DNA of 64,000 nt from Stutzerimonas kunmingensis. Lineage in GTDB: Bacteria > Pseudomonadota > Gammaproteobacteria > Pseudomonadales > Pseudomonadaceae. Where the stretch lies: NCBI RefSeq assembly GCF_014764705.1, contig NZ_JACXXG010000002.1, positions 284,157 to 348,156 on the forward strand. The letters are read 5' to 3'. Under the pieces are notes generated by a model. The model saw only the letters and a list, made by a program, of their open reading frames with translations, was not told the DNA's origin and did not search any database. The translations under genes were made by a program, and so were the position numbers. Positions 17,563-27,521 of the stretch are shown here, piece by piece; positions within the stretch are counted from its first letter, which is position 1; the number at the start of each line of letters is the position of its first letter.

Positions 17563-18738
17563 TTACCGCGAATATTCCCGGCAGTAGATGCTCAGGGCAT
17601 CGAGGCGCGCAGCACCGAGCGCTTTGCCCAGCTCGGCACCTTTGAATCCTTGCTCCAGCAGCGGTTTGACCGACACGGCACGGGCTGCGCTGGCCGCGCC
17701 GTGCAGATAATCGGCTTCGAAGAGCAATTCGCCGGGCGTGCCTGCCAGGGCGCGCATTTCACAAGCCGCGACGAACTGCTCGAAGCGCTCCGGCCGCCGG
17801 TAGATGTCGAAATGCTGCAGCATGTCGAGCAGTGCATCGGCATGCAGTTTCTTGGCGTTGAACGCGTCATCCTGATATCTGCCGAGCAGCATCGCCAGTT
17901 CCTGGCAATCTTTCGGTGCCTTGCAGCGCTGGTTGAGTGTATCGATGGCGGCCAGACGTGGTTGCTGGCTATCGGCCGACGTCATGCAGCCAAGTAGCAG
18001 GCAGGCCCAGCGTACCGGCAGTGGCTGGTCATGTTCGGCGCACTGCCGAAGCGTGCCAAGCAGGTGCCCACCGGCAGCATTGCCCTTGGCGAAGGTGGCG
18101 GCCAGTTCCGGGAACAGCTCGGCCAGCGCGTCACAGTTCTGTAGCACCTGAATGAATACTTCCGGCCGCGGCTCCATCAGCGCACGTGAAATTTCTTTCC
18201 AGCTGCGCTCCGCCGTCAGCGCCGACAACTCGCCGGAGCGTGCCAGTCGGCGCATCAGTTCCAGCGTTTCGTCGGCGATACGGAAGCCAGTCTCGGCGTA
18301 GCGTGCGGCGAAGCGCGCCACGCGCAGAACACGCAACGGATCTTCGGCGAAAGCGGGGGAAACGTGGCGCAATAGCCGTGCCCGCAGGTCGCGCTGACCG
18401 CCGTATGGATCAATCAGCTGGCCCTGGTCATCTTCGGCGATGGCATTGATGGTGAGATCGCGGCGCTGCAGATCTTCTTCGAGGGTGACGTCGGGGCTGG
18501 CATGGAAGGTGAATCCGCCATAGCCACGACCGCTTTTGCGCTCGGTGCGCGCCAGGGCGTATTCCTCGCCGGTCTGCGGGTGCAGGAAAACCGGGAAGTC
18601 CGCACCGACCGGGCGGAAGCCGCTGGCCTGCATTTCTTCCGGCGTGGCACCGACCACCAGCCAGTCGACCTCGGTCACCGGGCGCCCCAACAGGCGGTCG
18701 CGTACTGCGCCGCCGACTTTGTAGATCTGCATGTCCAC
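17563..18738 (-). CDS. cca: CCA-adding tRNA nucleotidyltransferase with degenerate HD domain
   Basis: A 391-residue class II nucleotidyltransferase. [26 protein letters not shown] contains the catalytic head (GGAVRD, then the EVDW aspartate). [12 protein letters not shown] and DPYGGQRDL, then [16 protein letters not shown], are neck motifs. It adds or repairs the CCA end of tRNAs. The C-terminal half aligns in outline with the E. coli enzyme, but the phosphohydrolase His-Asp pair (CHDLGKG in E. coli) is absent; the region reads [10 protein letters not shown], so 2',3'-cyclic phosphodiesterase activity should be lost. The start may be the second methionine, two codons in. Confidence 0.95.
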   Translation of the reverse strand: MDMQIYKVGGAVRDRLLGRPVTEVDWLVVGATPEEMQASGFRPVGADFPVFLHPQTGEEYALARTERKSGRGYGGFTFHASPDVTLEEDLQRRDLTINAIAEDDQGQLIDPYGGQRDLRARLLRHVSPAFAEDPLRVLRVARFAARYAETGFRIADETLELMRRLARSGELSALTAERSWKEISRALMEPRPEVFIQVLQNCDALAELFPELAATFAKGNAAGGHLLGTLRQCAEHDQPLPVRWACLLLGCMTSADSQQPRLAAIDTLNQRCKAPKDCQELAMLLGRYQDDAFNAKKLHADALLDMLQHFDIYRRPERFEQFVAACEMRALAGTPGELLFEADYLHGAASAARAVSVKPLLEQGFKGAELGKALGAARLDALSIYCREYSR

Positions 18739-18810
18739 CTCCGTTGGCGCGGAGGATAAAGGATATCGGCGCTGAGGCTACAGCGTGGCGGGTAAGGAAG
18801 GGCCTCGGAG

Positions 18811-18826
18811 GTGGGCCGCGGCCCAC
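18811..18826. repeat. 16-base perfect palindrome after spoVR
   Basis: GTGGGCCGCGGCCCAC is a perfect palindrome that begins 2 bases beyond the spoVR stop, between spoVR and cca (both minus strand). It can form a tight hairpin but has no T-run, so it may stabilise the 3' end or slow polymerase rather than terminate alone. Confidence 0.5.
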
Positions 18827-18828
18827 TG

Positions 18829-20376
18829 TCAGGCGAAGTTCATGCCGGGAAAACGGTTGTCGGTCTCTGCCTCGCTGCTGGGTCTTGCTGGTATGTGATG
18901 AGTATTGACCAGCTTGTCGTCCTGCATCGACTGCAGGTGAACATCGAAGCCCCACAGCCGATGCAGATGCTTGAGCACCTCTTCGGTGGACCCGCCCAAT
19001 GGCTTGCGGTCGTGCTGCATGTGACGCAAGGTCAGCGAGCGATCGCCGCGACGGTCGACGCTCCATACCTGGACGTTGGGCTCGCGGTTGCCGAGGTTGT
19101 ATTGCGCGGCGAGCAGTTCGCGAATGGTGTGGTAACCACTTTCATCGTGGATCGCCGGGACCAGCAGCTCGTCCTTGCGGTCATCGTCAAGGATGCTGAA
19201 CAGCTTGAGGTCGCGGATCACCTTAGGCGAGAGAAACTGCAGGATAAAGCTCTCGTCCTTGAAGTTGTTCATGGCGAACTTGACGGTGGTCAGCCAGTCG
19301 CTGCCGGCGATCTCCGGGAACCAGCGCTTGTCCTCCTCGGTGGGGTGCTCGCAAATCCGGCGGATGTCCTGGTACATGGCGAAGCCCAGGGTGTAGGGGT
19401 TGATGCCGCTGTAGTAGGGGCTGTCGAAGCCTGGCTGGTAGATCACGCTGGTATGCGACTGCAGAAACTCCATCATGAAGCCGTCGGTGACCAGGCCCTC
19501 GTCATACAGATCGTTTAGCAGGGTGTAGTGCCAGAATGTCGCCCAGCCTTCGTTCATCACCTGGGTCTGGCGCTGTGGATAGAAGTACTGCGCGATCTTG
19601 CGCACGATACGCACCACCTCGCGCTGCCATGGCTCCAACAGCGGGGCGTGCTTCTCGATGAAATAGAGGATATTTTCCTGCGGCTCTGCCGGGAAACGCT
19701 GACTGTCCGCCAACCCATCGCCCTTGTCCGTGCCCTTGGGAATGGTGCGCCAGAGGTCGTTGATCTGCCGTTGCAGATGCTCCTCGCGATCCTTCTGGCG
19801 TCGGCGCTCTTCTTCTGCAGAGATGGGGTAGGGACGCTTGTAGCGGTCGACACCGTAGTTCATCAGTGCGTGGCAGGAGTCGAGCAGGTCTTCCACCGCA
19901 TCGATGCCGTGCCGCTCCTCGCATTGCATGATGTACTGCTTGGCGAACACCAGGTAGTCGATGATCGAGCTGGCGTCGGTCCAGGTGCGGAACAGGTAAT
20001 TGCCCTTGAAGAAGCTGTTGTGCCCGTAGCTGGCGTGGGCGATCACCAGTGACTGCATGCACATGGTGTTCTCTTCCATCAGGTAGGCGATGCAGGGATC
20101 GGAATTGATGACGATCTCGTAGGCCAGACCCATCTGCCCGCGCTTGTAGTGTTTCTCGGTGTGCAGGAACTGCTTGCCGTAGGACCAGTGGTGGTAACCC
20201 AGCGGCATGCCAACCGAGGCGTAGGCGTCCATCATCTGCTCGGCGGTGATCACCTCGATCTGGTTCGGGTAGGTGTCCAGCGCGTAGCGCTCGGCGATGC
20301 GGCCGATCTCGCGGTCGTACTGCCGAATCAGGTCGAAGGTCCATTCCGAGCCGGTGGAAATGGGCTGTCGCTTCAT
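18829..20376 (-). CDS. ycgB: SpoVR family protein (YcgB)
   Basis: A protein of about 515 residues of the SpoVR/YcgB family, recognised from EWTFDLIRQYDREIGRIAE near the start, NEGWATFWHYTLLNDLYDEG in the middle and GSDWLTTVKFAMNNFKDES toward the end. The biochemical role is unknown; in Bacillus the homologue affects spore cortex, and in enterobacteria and pseudomonads it sits with yeaH and prkA in a stress-related unit. I choose MKRQPIS at 20376, preceded by GAGGTG; a start three codons upstream is possible. It lies 10 bases after yeaH. Confidence 0.93.
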   Translation of the reverse strand: MKRQPISTGSEWTFDLIRQYDREIGRIAERYALDTYPNQIEVITAEQMMDAYASVGMPLGYHHWSYGKQFLHTEKHYKRGQMGLAYEIVINSDPCIAYLMEENTMCMQSLVIAHASYGHNSFFKGNYLFRTWTDASSIIDYLVFAKQYIMQCEERHGIDAVEDLLDSCHALMNYGVDRYKRPYPISAEEERRRQKDREEHLQRQINDLWRTIPKGTDKGDGLADSQRFPAEPQENILYFIEKHAPLLEPWQREVVRIVRKIAQYFYPQRQTQVMNEGWATFWHYTLLNDLYDEGLVTDGFMMEFLQSHTSVIYQPGFDSPYYSGINPYTLGFAMYQDIRRICEHPTEEDKRWFPEIAGSDWLTTVKFAMNNFKDESFILQFLSPKVIRDLKLFSILDDDRKDELLVPAIHDESGYHTIRELLAAQYNLGNREPNVQVWSVDRRGDRSLTLRHMQHDRKPLGGSTEEVLKHLHRLWGFDVHLQSMQDDKLVNTHHIPARPSSEAETDNRFPGMNFA

Positions 20377-20386
20377 GCTGCACACC

Positions 20387-21658
20387 TCAGCTGGTCATGC
20401 GCCGCTGGAAGAGTTCGCGGAACACTGGGTAGATGTCCCCGGCGCTGACCAACTGCTGTTGGGCGAACGCATCGGAAAAGGCTTCTGCGACCTGGTTGTA
20501 CTCGTACCAGAGCGCCTGGTGTTCGCGCGGGGTGATTTCAACGTAGGTGAAGTACTGCACGAACGGCATGATCTGGTTGATCAGGATGTCGCGGCACAGC
20601 GGCGAATCGTCGTTCCAGTTGTCGCCGTCGGAAGCCTGAGCGGCGTAGATGTTCCACTCGTTGGCCGGGTAACGCTCGGCCATGATCTCCTGCATCATCT
20701 TCAGGGCGCTGGAGACGATGGTGCCGCCGGTCTCCCGCGAGTAGAAGAACTCTTCCTCGTCGACTTCCTTGGCGCTGGTGTGGTGACGGATGAATACCAC
20801 ATCGATCTTGTCGTAGTTCCGCTTGAGGAAAAGGTACAGCAGGATGAAGAAGCGCTTGGCGATGTCCTTGGTGGCCTGAGTCATGGAGCCGGAAACGTCC
20901 ATCAGGCAGAACATCACCGCCTTGGAGCTGGGGTTGGGATGCTTGACCAGCAGGTTGTATTTCAGATCGAAGGTGTCGAGGAATGGCACGCGTTTGATGC
21001 GCGCCTTCAGCCGTTCGATCTCCTCCTCGGTGGCCTTGATGTCGCCGAAGTTGTTCGGCTCCTCAAGACGTAGTCGCTCCAGCTCTGCCTTCAGTGTGCG
21101 CAGTTGTGCACGGCTGCTGCCAGATAGCGCAATGCGTCTGGCATGGGCCGAGCGCAGCGTGCGCACGATGTTGATGCGCGACGGGTTGCCCTCGTTGCTG
21201 ATGCCGGCCCGCACGGTTTTGAAGGTATCGGTGCCGGTCAGGTGACGCTTGACCAGATTGGGCAGTTCGAGGTCCTCGAACATGAAATCGAGGAATTCTT
21301 CCTGGGTGATCTGGAAGACGAAGTCGTCCATGCCGTCGCCGCTATTGCTGGCCTGGCCGGCGCCCTGGCCACCGCCGCCGCCCTGCGGTCTGGGGATGCG
21401 TTCGCCGGCAACGAACTCCTTGTTGCCCGGATGGACGATGGTCTGGCGGCCGCCGCGGCCGTGATGCAGCACCGGCTCATCGATGTCGCGGCCGGGAATG
21501 CTGATCTGCTCGCCATGTTCCATGTCGGTGATGGAGCGCCGGCCGACGGCTTCCTCCACCGCCTTCTTGATATGCCCACGGTACCGCTGCAGGAAACGCT
21601 GGCGGTTCACCGTGCTCTTGTTCTTGCCATTCAGGCGACGATCGATCACGTAGCTCAT
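20387..21658 (-). CDS. yeaH: YeaH/YhbH family protein (DUF444)
   Basis: A 423-residue DUF444 protein. It starts [20 protein letters not shown] at 21658 with GGAGGGCC upstream, discarding an in-frame extension into the repeat region. A Gly-rich stretch ([10 protein letters not shown]) sits near residue 85. The C-terminal half has a von Willebrand A-like fold with a MIDAS-type motif, [16 protein letters not shown]. It is thought to work with the PrkA kinase; its molecular activity is unknown. It lies between prkA and spoVR. Confidence 0.93.
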   Translation of the reverse strand: MSYVIDRRLNGKNKSTVNRQRFLQRYRGHIKKAVEEAVGRRSITDMEHGEQISIPGRDIDEPVLHHGRGGRQTIVHPGNKEFVAGERIPRPQGGGGGQGAGQASNSGDGMDDFVFQITQEEFLDFMFEDLELPNLVKRHLTGTDTFKTVRAGISNEGNPSRINIVRTLRSAHARRIALSGSSRAQLRTLKAELERLRLEEPNNFGDIKATEEEIERLKARIKRVPFLDTFDLKYNLLVKHPNPSSKAVMFCLMDVSGSMTQATKDIAKRFFILLYLFLKRNYDKIDVVFIRHHTSAKEVDEEEFFYSRETGGTIVSSALKMMQEIMAERYPANEWNIYAAQASDGDNWNDDSPLCRDILINQIMPFVQYFTYVEITPREHQALWYEYNQVAEAFSDAFAQQQLVSAGDIYPVFRELFQRRMTS

Positions 21659-21687
21659 AGGCCCTCCGGGCTTGGCTGAAACCATAG

Positions 21688-21729
21688 GCCTGAAGCTGGA
21701 AGCGTGCCGCGATGCTTCCAGCTTCAGGC
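21688..21729 (-). repeat. Perfect 16-base inverted repeat between prkA and yeaH
   Basis: GCCTGAAGCTGGAAGC (21688-21703) and its exact inverse (21714-21729) flank a 10-base loop. The arms are built of 7-base units of the form AGCNTGA/AGCTGGA. The same unit type recurs at 26321-26348. It can form a strong hairpin in the prkA-yeaH message. Confidence 0.75.
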
Positions 21730-21739
21730 TTCCAGCCAC

Positions 21740-23662
21740 TTACTGCGATTTACGCACCCGCAGATACCATTCGGACAGCAGGCGAACCTGCTTCTCGGTG
21801 TAGCCACGCTCGACCATGCGCACGACGAAGTCGTTGTGCTTCTTCTGGTCTTCCTTGCTTGCCTTGGCGTTGAAGCTGATGACCGGCAACAGGTCCTCGG
21901 TGTTTGAGAACATCTTCTTCTCGATCACCACGCGCAGCTTCTCGTAGCTGAGCCAGGACGGGTTCTTGCCGTTGTTGTTGGCCCGGGCGCGCAGCACGAA
22001 GTTGACGATCTCGTTGCGGAAATCCTTCGGGTTGCTGATGCCGGCGGGTTTCTCTATCTTCTCCAGCTCCTCGTTGAGGGCCATGCGATTGAGGATTTCG
22101 CCGGTTTCCGGGTCGCGGTATTCCTGGTCCTGAATCCAGAAGTCGGCGTAGAGTACGTAGCGGTCGAAGATGTTCTGGCCGTACTCGCTATAGGACTCCA
22201 GGTAGGCGGTCTGGATTTCCTTGCCGATGAATTCGACGTAGCGCGGCGCCAGGTATTCCTTGAGGTAGCGCAGGTAGCGTTCGCGTACCTCGGCGGGGAA
22301 CTGCTCCTGCTCGATCTGCTGCTCCAGCACGTAGAGCAGATGCACCGGGTTGGCGGCGATCTCGTGTGGGTCGAAGTTGAAGACCTTGGACAGGATCTTG
22401 AAGGCGAAGCGCGTGGACAACCCGTTCATTCCCTCGTCGACGCCCGCGGTGTCGCGGTATTCCTGGATCGACTTGGCCTTGGGGTCGGTATCCTTGAGGT
22501 TCTCGCCGTCGTAGACGCGCATCTTGGAGTAGATGTTGGAGTTCTCCGGTTCCTTCAGGCGCGAGAGCACCGAGAACTGAGCGAGCATCTTCAGCGTATC
22601 CGGCGCGCAGTGAGCGGTGGACAGCGAACTGTTGAACAGCAGCTTGTCGTAGATCTTCACCTCGTCCGACACACGCAGGCAGTAGGGCACCTTGACGATG
22701 TAGATGCGGTCGATGAAGGCCTCGTTGTTCTTGTTGTTGCGGAAGGTATGCCATTCCGACTCGTTGGAGTGGGCCAGCAGGATGCCGCTGTAGGGAATCG
22801 CGCCCAAGCCCTCAGTGCTGTTGTAGTTGCCTTCCTGGGTGGCGGTCAGCAAGGGGTGCAGCACCTTGATCGGCGCCTTGAACATCTCGACGAACTCCAT
22901 CAGGCCCTGGTTGGCCCGGCACAGTGCGCCCGAGTAGCTGTAGGCGTCGGCGTCGTTCTGCGGAAACTCTTCCAGCTTGCGGATATCCACCTTGCCCACC
23001 AGCGCGGAGATGTCCTGGTTGTTCTCGTCGCCCGGCTCGGTCTTGGAAATGGCGATCTGGTTGAGGATCGAGGGATAGAGCTTCACCACGCGGAACTGAC
23101 TGATGTCGCCGCCGAACTCCTGCAGGCGTTTGGTGGCCCAGGGCGACATGATCGAATTGAGATAGCGCCGCGGGATGCCGTAGTCCTCCTCGAGGATTTG
23201 CGCGTCTTCGGCCGGGTTGAACAGCCCCAGAGGCGACTCGAACACCGGCGAGCCCTTGATGGCGTAGAAGGGCACCTTCTCCATCAGCTGCTTGAGCTTC
23301 TCGGCAAGCGACGATTTACCCCCGCCCACCGGACCGAGGAGATAGAGGATCTGCTTCTTCTCTTCCAGCCCCTGCGCGGCGTGACGGAAGTAGGAAACGA
23401 TCTGGTCGATGCACTCCTCCATGCCATGGAAATCCTCGAAGGCCGGATAACGGCGGATCACCTTGTTGGAGAAGATGCGCGACAGTCGCGAGTCGACCGA
23501 TGTGTCGACCAGTTCGGGCTCGCCGATCGCCATCAGCAGGCGCTCGGCGGCGCTGGCATAGGTACCTGGGTCCGCCTTGCACAGATCGAGATATTCCTGG
23601 AGGGAATACTCCTCCTGGCGGGTCGCTTCGAAACGTTGTTGGAAGTGGCTGAAAATGCTCAT
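21740..23662 (-). CDS. prkA: PrkA family serine protein kinase (YeaG)
   Basis: A 640-residue PrkA protein. The N-terminal AAA-like domain carries the Walker A motif LLGPVGGGKSSLAEKL near residue 110, and the C-terminal region is the eukaryote-like kinase-related PrkA domain. YIVKVPYCLRVSDEVKIYDKLL, typical of this family, lies in the middle. In enterobacteria the homologue is induced in stationary phase and nitrogen stress; in Bacillus PrkA has been linked to sporulation. It is the first gene of the prkA-yeaH-spoVR unit. AGGTGA precedes the ATG. The 270-base region upstream shows no clear sigma70 or sigma54 promoter to my eye. Confidence 0.95.
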   Translation of the reverse strand: MSIFSHFQQRFEATRQEEYSLQEYLDLCKADPGTYASAAERLLMAIGEPELVDTSVDSRLSRIFSNKVIRRYPAFEDFHGMEECIDQIVSYFRHAAQGLEEKKQILYLLGPVGGGKSSLAEKLKQLMEKVPFYAIKGSPVFESPLGLFNPAEDAQILEEDYGIPRRYLNSIMSPWATKRLQEFGGDISQFRVVKLYPSILNQIAISKTEPGDENNQDISALVGKVDIRKLEEFPQNDADAYSYSGALCRANQGLMEFVEMFKAPIKVLHPLLTATQEGNYNSTEGLGAIPYSGILLAHSNESEWHTFRNNKNNEAFIDRIYIVKVPYCLRVSDEVKIYDKLLFNSSLSTAHCAPDTLKMLAQFSVLSRLKEPENSNIYSKMRVYDGENLKDTDPKAKSIQEYRDTAGVDEGMNGLSTRFAFKILSKVFNFDPHEIAANPVHLLYVLEQQIEQEQFPAEVRERYLRYLKEYLAPRYVEFIGKEIQTAYLESYSEYGQNIFDRYVLYADFWIQDQEYRDPETGEILNRMALNEELEKIEKPAGISNPKDFRNEIVNFVLRARANNNGKNPSWLSYEKLRVVIEKKMFSNTEDLLPVISFNAKASKEDQKKHNDFVVRMVERGYTEKQVRLLSEWYLRVRKSQ

Positions 23663-23893
23663 GACTTCACCTCGATCGATACACGAATAGGCGCGTCATC
23701 AGGCACTCTGGGCCCGGCCGAAGTGGCGGCCAGTGGAGTTCCCCCGAACACCTAATGGTCGAAACCCTGAAATCCGTCAGCCGTTTCCCGGCTTCGTTTA
23801 TTTGGATGGCCTGAACTCAAGGATAGTTCGGATTCGGCAAGATCAAGGGCGGGGAGGGGATTTAGGCGCTGCCGTTCGGCTGTTGATAGCGCC

Positions 23894-23914
23894 TAGCCCG
23901 CGGATGGCGGGCTA
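23894..23914. terminator. GC hairpin downstream of glpE
   Basis: TAGCCCGC (23894-23901) and GCGGGCTA (23907-23914) form an 8-base perfect stem with a 5-base loop, 18 bases beyond the glpE stop. GATAGC (23885-23890) and GCTATC (23911-23916) offer a competing pairing. No U-run follows on the minus strand, so termination strength is uncertain. Confidence 0.5.
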
Positions 23915-23932
23915 TCGGGGGGAAATAAATTT

Positions 23933-24265
23933 TTACGCTTGTTCTTCGCCGCGCTCGACATCGGCCGGATAGGTGTGGCGCCAGAGTTCGAAGCCGCCGT
24001 CGAGGCTGTAGACGTCCGAAAAGCCCTGATTGACCAGATAGGCCGCTGCGCTCTGGCTGGAGTGGCCGTGATAGCAGGTGACGATCAGCGGCTGGTCGAG
24101 ATCGGCGGCGGCAATGAAATCCGGCAGCGAGTGGTTGTCCAGATGCAGCGAGCCGCTGATGTGGCCGTTGGCATAGCTGTGCGGATCGCGGATGTCCACG
24201 ATTACGGCGCCGCTGCTGCGCATGGTCTGCGCCTGTTCCGGTGGGATGCGTTTGAAGTCGGTCAT
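23933..24265 (-). CDS. glpE: Thiosulfate sulfurtransferase GlpE (rhodanese)
   Basis: A 110-residue single-domain rhodanese. The active-site loop is [11 protein letters not shown], with the catalytic cysteine in the CXXGXS-type loop of GlpE, and [14 protein letters not shown] is the upstream conserved block. It transfers the sulfane sulfur of thiosulfate to cyanide or other thiols in the cytosol. Its start overlaps the apaH stop by 4 bases, so it is the end of the rsmA-apaG-apaH-glpE set. Confidence 0.95.
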   Translation of the reverse strand: MTDFKRIPPEQAQTMRSSGAVIVDIRDPHSYANGHISGSLHLDNHSLPDFIAAADLDQPLIVTCYHGHSSQSAAAYLVNQGFSDVYSLDGGFELWRHTYPADVERGEEQA

Positions 24266-25089
24266 GCGGGTTTCCCGTGTTCACATTCGCAGCGGTGCAT
24301 TTCGCCGCTGTCGAGGTTCATCAAGGTCATGGCGTTGCCCCAGACGCAGCCAGTGTCCAGCGCGAAGACGTTCGGTTCGTCGCATTGACCCTCCAGCGCA
24401 GCCCAGTGACCAAAGATCAGTTTGACGTTGCGGGTCTTGCGATTGGCGTGGCTAAACCAAGGCGAGTAGCCGGCGGGGGCGCTGTCGGCGCCTTCCTTCG
24501 CTTCCAGATCGAGGGTGCCGTCGGCCTTGCAGAAGCGCATGCGGGTGAAGTAGTTGGTGATCAGGCGCAGTCGCGGCACCCCGTGCAGCTCCTTGTTCCA
24601 TTTCGCCGGTTGATTACCGTACATGCCGTCGAGGAACGGCATCAGCAGTGCGTCGTCCTGCAGTGCCTGCTCGACTTCCGAGGCGCGCTTGAGTGCCTTT
24701 TCCAGCGACCACTGCGGCGGAATGCCGGCATGCACCATTGCGGTGTGACGCGCGGCTTCGTAATGAATGAGCTTCTGCTGGCGCAGCCAGTCGATCAGGT
24801 CGGTCCGATCCGGCGCGGCCAGAATTGCTTGCAGCGTGTCGGACTTGCGCATGCGCTCTATGTTGTGAGCCACAGCCAGCAGGTGCAGGTCGTGATTGCC
24901 GAGGACGGTGATTGCGGACGACCCGAGATCGTGTACGAAGCGCAGTGCCTCGAGCGATTGCGGGCCGCGGTTGACCAAGTCGCCGGCCAGCCACAGGCAG
25001 TCTCGCGAAGGGCTGAAGTCGACGCGCTCCAACAAACAGGTCAGTGGTTCGAGGCAACCTTGCAGGTCGCCGACGGCATAGGTCGTCAA
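24262..25089 (-). CDS. apaH: Diadenosine tetraphosphatase ApaH
   Basis: A 275-residue calcineurin-like phosphoesterase. The metal-binding blocks are seen in order: [27 protein letters not shown] and [10 protein letters not shown], with [10 protein letters not shown] downstream. It hydrolyses Ap4A and related dinucleotides and decaps Np4-capped RNA in E. coli. It overlaps both apaG and glpE by 4 bases. Confidence 0.97.
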   Translation of the reverse strand: MTTYAVGDLQGCLEPLTCLLERVDFSPSRDCLWLAGDLVNRGPQSLEALRFVHDLGSSAITVLGNHDLHLLAVAHNIERMRKSDTLQAILAAPDRTDLIDWLRQQKLIHYEAARHTAMVHAGIPPQWSLEKALKRASEVEQALQDDALLMPFLDGMYGNQPAKWNKELHGVPRLRLITNYFTRMRFCKADGTLDLEAKEGADSAPAGYSPWFSHANRKTRNVKLIFGHWAALEGQCDEPNVFALDTGCVWGNAMTLMNLDSGEMHRCECEHGKPA

Positions 25090-25469
25090 TGCAATGCTCC
25101 GGGTACGGCCAGGCGGAACGGCGCAATGAGCGCATCGAAACTGTGACCATCCTCGGCCAACATCTCATAGCTGCCTTGCATGCTGCCGACACCGGTGGCC
25201 AGCAGCGTTCCGCTGGTGTAGACGTGGTGTTCGCCTGGCGCGATCAGCGGCTGCTCGCCAATGACGCCGGCACCGCGCACCTCCTGCACCTGACCGTCGC
25301 CATCGGTGATGATCCAGTGTCGCGACAGCAGCTGCGCTGCCACCTCGCCATTGTTTTCGATGGTTACGGTGTAGGCAAAGGCATAGCGGTTTTGTTCCGG
25401 CTCCGATTGCGCGGCCAGATAGCGAGGCGTGACGCTGACGTCGATGCGGTAGCGGTTATCGTCGGACAT
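25086..25469 (-). CDS. apaG: ApaG protein
   Basis: A 127-residue ApaG with an immunoglobulin-like beta fold. [27 protein letters not shown] and the GAGVIGEQP block are typical. The function is unclear; the family is linked by gene order to ApaH and KsgA. It overlaps apaH by 4 bases and follows rsmA by 40 bases. Confidence 0.95.
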   Translation of the reverse strand: MSDDNRYRIDVSVTPRYLAAQSEPEQNRYAFAYTVTIENNGEVAAQLLSRHWIITDGDGQVQEVRGAGVIGEQPLIAPGEHHVYTSGTLLATGVGSMQGSYEMLAEDGHSFDALIAPFRLAVPGALH

Positions 25470-25509
25470 GAGTCTGCTCGCTGTTGAAGGCAGGGTAGAG
25501 ACCGAAGCC

Positions 25510-26304
25510 TCAGCTGCGTTCTGTCAGTTGGTCGGAAAGGCGAACGAAGGCCGCCAGATCCAGTTGTTCGGGACGCAGGCTGCCATCCACATCCGCCGCT
25601 GCGATGGCGTCGGCGTCCAGCAGCCCCTTGAGGGTGTTGCGCAAGGTCTTGCGCCGTTGGTTGAACGCCTCGCGCACTACGCGCTCCAGTTGATGGTGAT
25701 CGCGCGCTGGATGCGGCAGCGTCTCATGTGGCACCAGGCGAACGATCGCCGAATCGACCTTTGGCGCCGGGTTGAACGCACCCGGCCCGACGTTGAACAG
25801 GTGCTCTACCCGGCAGTGATACTGCACCATGATCGACAGTCGGCCCCAGTCGCCGCCGCCCGGCAGCGCGGCCAGGCGTTCGACCACTTCCTTCTGCAGC
25901 ATGAAATGCATGTCGCGGATCAGGTGCGCGTGGTCGAGCAGGTGAAAGATCAGCGGGGTAGAGATGTTGTAGGGCAGGTTGCCGACGATGCGCAGGCTGT
26001 TCGGCTCTGCGCTGAGGCGACCGAAGTTGAACTTCAGCGCGTCGCCCTGGTGCAGATTGAAGTTCTCGCGCCCGGCGAATTTGCCCTGCAGGATGGGGAT
26101 CAGGTCGAGGTCGAGCTCGACGACATCCAGATGTGCGCCGCTGTCGAGCAGTCCCTCGGTCAATGCGCCTTGGCCTGGGCCGATCTCCACCAGTCGTTCA
26201 CCCGGCTTGGCATGAATCGCCCGCAGAATGCGGTGAATGACGCCAGCGTCGTGCAGGAAGTTCTGGCCAAAGCGCTTGCGTGCGCGGTGCTGATAATCGG
26301 ACAT
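25510..26304 (-). CDS. rsmA: 16S rRNA dimethyladenosine transferase RsmA (KsgA)
   Basis: A 264-residue SAM-dependent methyltransferase. [19 protein letters not shown] and the SAM motif [15 protein letters not shown] are at the N terminus, with the catalytic motif NLPYNIST near residue 110. It dimethylates two adjacent adenosines in the 3' loop of 16S rRNA during 30S assembly. It follows pdxA after a 113-base gap containing a heptad repeat. Confidence 0.97.
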   Translation of the reverse strand: MSDYQHRARKRFGQNFLHDAGVIHRILRAIHAKPGERLVEIGPGQGALTEGLLDSGAHLDVVELDLDLIPILQGKFAGRENFNLHQGDALKFNFGRLSAEPNSLRIVGNLPYNISTPLIFHLLDHAHLIRDMHFMLQKEVVERLAALPGGGDWGRLSIMVQYHCRVEHLFNVGPGAFNPAPKVDSAIVRLVPHETLPHPARDHHQLERVVREAFNQRRKTLRNTLKGLLDADAIAAADVDGSLRPEQLDLAAFVRLSDQLTERS

Positions 26305-26320
26305 CGGGGCTCCAGGGCGC

Positions 26321-26348
26321 AGCTTGAAGCCTGAAGCTCAAAGCTGAA
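26321..26348. repeat. Four tandem 7-base repeats (AGCNTGA type)
   Basis: Read on the plus strand: AGCTTGA, AGCCTGA, AGCTCAA, AGCTGAA, exactly adjacent. The same units build the inverted repeat at 21688-21729. The element lies in the pdxA-rsmA gap, 16 bases before the rsmA start. Confidence 0.7.
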
Positions 26349-26417
26349 AACGAATAAGGCGCGTATTTTAGCAGGCGAGGGCGGCAAGAAGATCGTTCGA
26401 GCCGCGTGGGGTGCGTG

Positions 26418-27410
26418 CTAGCTCTGGCTGCCAACCATCTGGTAGGCCGTTTCCAGTGCGACCCGCAGGCTGCCAGTGTCGATCTTGCCGCTGCCGGCCA
26501 GATCCAGCGCGGTGCCATGATCTACCGACGTGCGAACGATCGGCAGGCCCAGGGTCACGTTGACCGCGGCACCGAAACCCTTGTACTTGAGTACCGGCAG
26601 GCCCTGGTCGTGGTACATCGCCAGCACTGCGTCGCAGAGCTCGAGATTTTTTGGGGTGAACAGCGTATCGGCTGGCAGCGGGCCGATCAGATCAAGCCCC
26701 TCGTCACGCAGCCTGGTCAGCACGGGCTCGATGATCTCGATTTCTTCGCGGCCCAGGTGGCCGCCCTCACCCGCATGCGGGTTCAGGCCGCAGACAAGAA
26801 TACGTGGTTGGGTAATGCCGAACTTGCTGACCAGATCGTGGTGCAGGATTCGCGTAACCCGCTCCAGGCGCTCCGCGGTAATCGCCGCTGCGACATCCTT
26901 GAGCGGCAGGTGGGTGGTGACCAGCGCGACACGCAATCCGTGCGTGGCCAGCATCATGACCACCTGATCGGTGCGGGTCAGCTCGGCGAGAAACTCGGTA
27001 TGGCCTGAAAAGGGGATGCCGGCCTCATTGATCACACCCTTGTGCACCGGCGCGGTGATCATGCCGGCGAAGCTGCCGTCGAGGCACCCTTGTCCAGCTC
27101 GGGTCAGCGTTTCCAGTACGTAGCGGCCATTGCGTGCGTCGAGTTGGCCCGCGACCGCTGGTGCATCCAACGGCGTATCCCAGACATACAGGCAGTTGGC
27201 CGGCGCCGGCTGGCTTGGCCAGTCCTGCGGGCCGACGTCCCGCAGCTCGATCGCCAGGCCCAGTTGCGAGGCGCGCTCAGCCAGCAGGGCGCGACTGGCA
27301 ATAGCGATCAGAGCTCTGGCCTGGACCTCGAGTGCCAGCAGCAGGCACAGGTCCGGGCCGATCCCAGCCGGTTCGCCGGGTGTGAGAACGAAGGGGCGGG
27401 GAGCGGTCAT
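26418..27410 (-). CDS. pdxA: 4-hydroxythreonine-4-phosphate dehydrogenase PdxA
   Basis: A 330-residue PdxA. It begins [21 protein letters not shown]; metal-ligand histidines lie in [25 protein letters not shown] and [13 protein letters not shown]. It oxidises 4-phosphohydroxythreonine in pyridoxal phosphate synthesis. The ATG at 27410 is chosen because the in-frame extension runs into the surA terminator. It lies between surA and rsmA, as in E. coli. Confidence 0.97.
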   Translation of the reverse strand: MTAPRPFVLTPGEPAGIGPDLCLLLALEVQARALIAIASRALLAERASQLGLAIELRDVGPQDWPSQPAPANCLYVWDTPLDAPAVAGQLDARNGRYVLETLTRAGQGCLDGSFAGMITAPVHKGVINEAGIPFSGHTEFLAELTRTDQVVMMLATHGLRVALVTTHLPLKDVAAAITAERLERVTRILHHDLVSKFGITQPRILVCGLNPHAGEGGHLGREEIEIIEPVLTRLRDEGLDLIGPLPADTLFTPKNLELCDAVLAMYHDQGLPVLKYKGFGAAVNVTLGLPIVRTSVDHGTALDLAGSGKIDTGSLRVALETAYQMVGSQS

Positions 27411-27452
27411 CAGGCTTCTCTCTGCGTGGCGTGTGGCGTTCAACCGCCTGAA

Positions 27453-27489
27453 ATGAAAACGGGGTGGCGACCCTTCGGCCATCACCCCG
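27453..27489 (-). terminator. Intrinsic terminator after surA
   Basis: Minus strand: CGGGGTGATGGCC and GGTCGCCACCCCG arms (27460-27489) form a long stem, followed by TTTTCATTT. It starts 32 bases after the surA stop and ends about 43 bases before pdxA. Confidence 0.85.
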
Positions 27490-27521
27490 CATTCCTGTTG
27501 CTTGTAGGTACAGCGTGCAGC

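Noticed and set aside
23663..23820. Sigma54 promoter before prkA
   Set aside because: TGGCC is present but the GC element at the required spacing is not.
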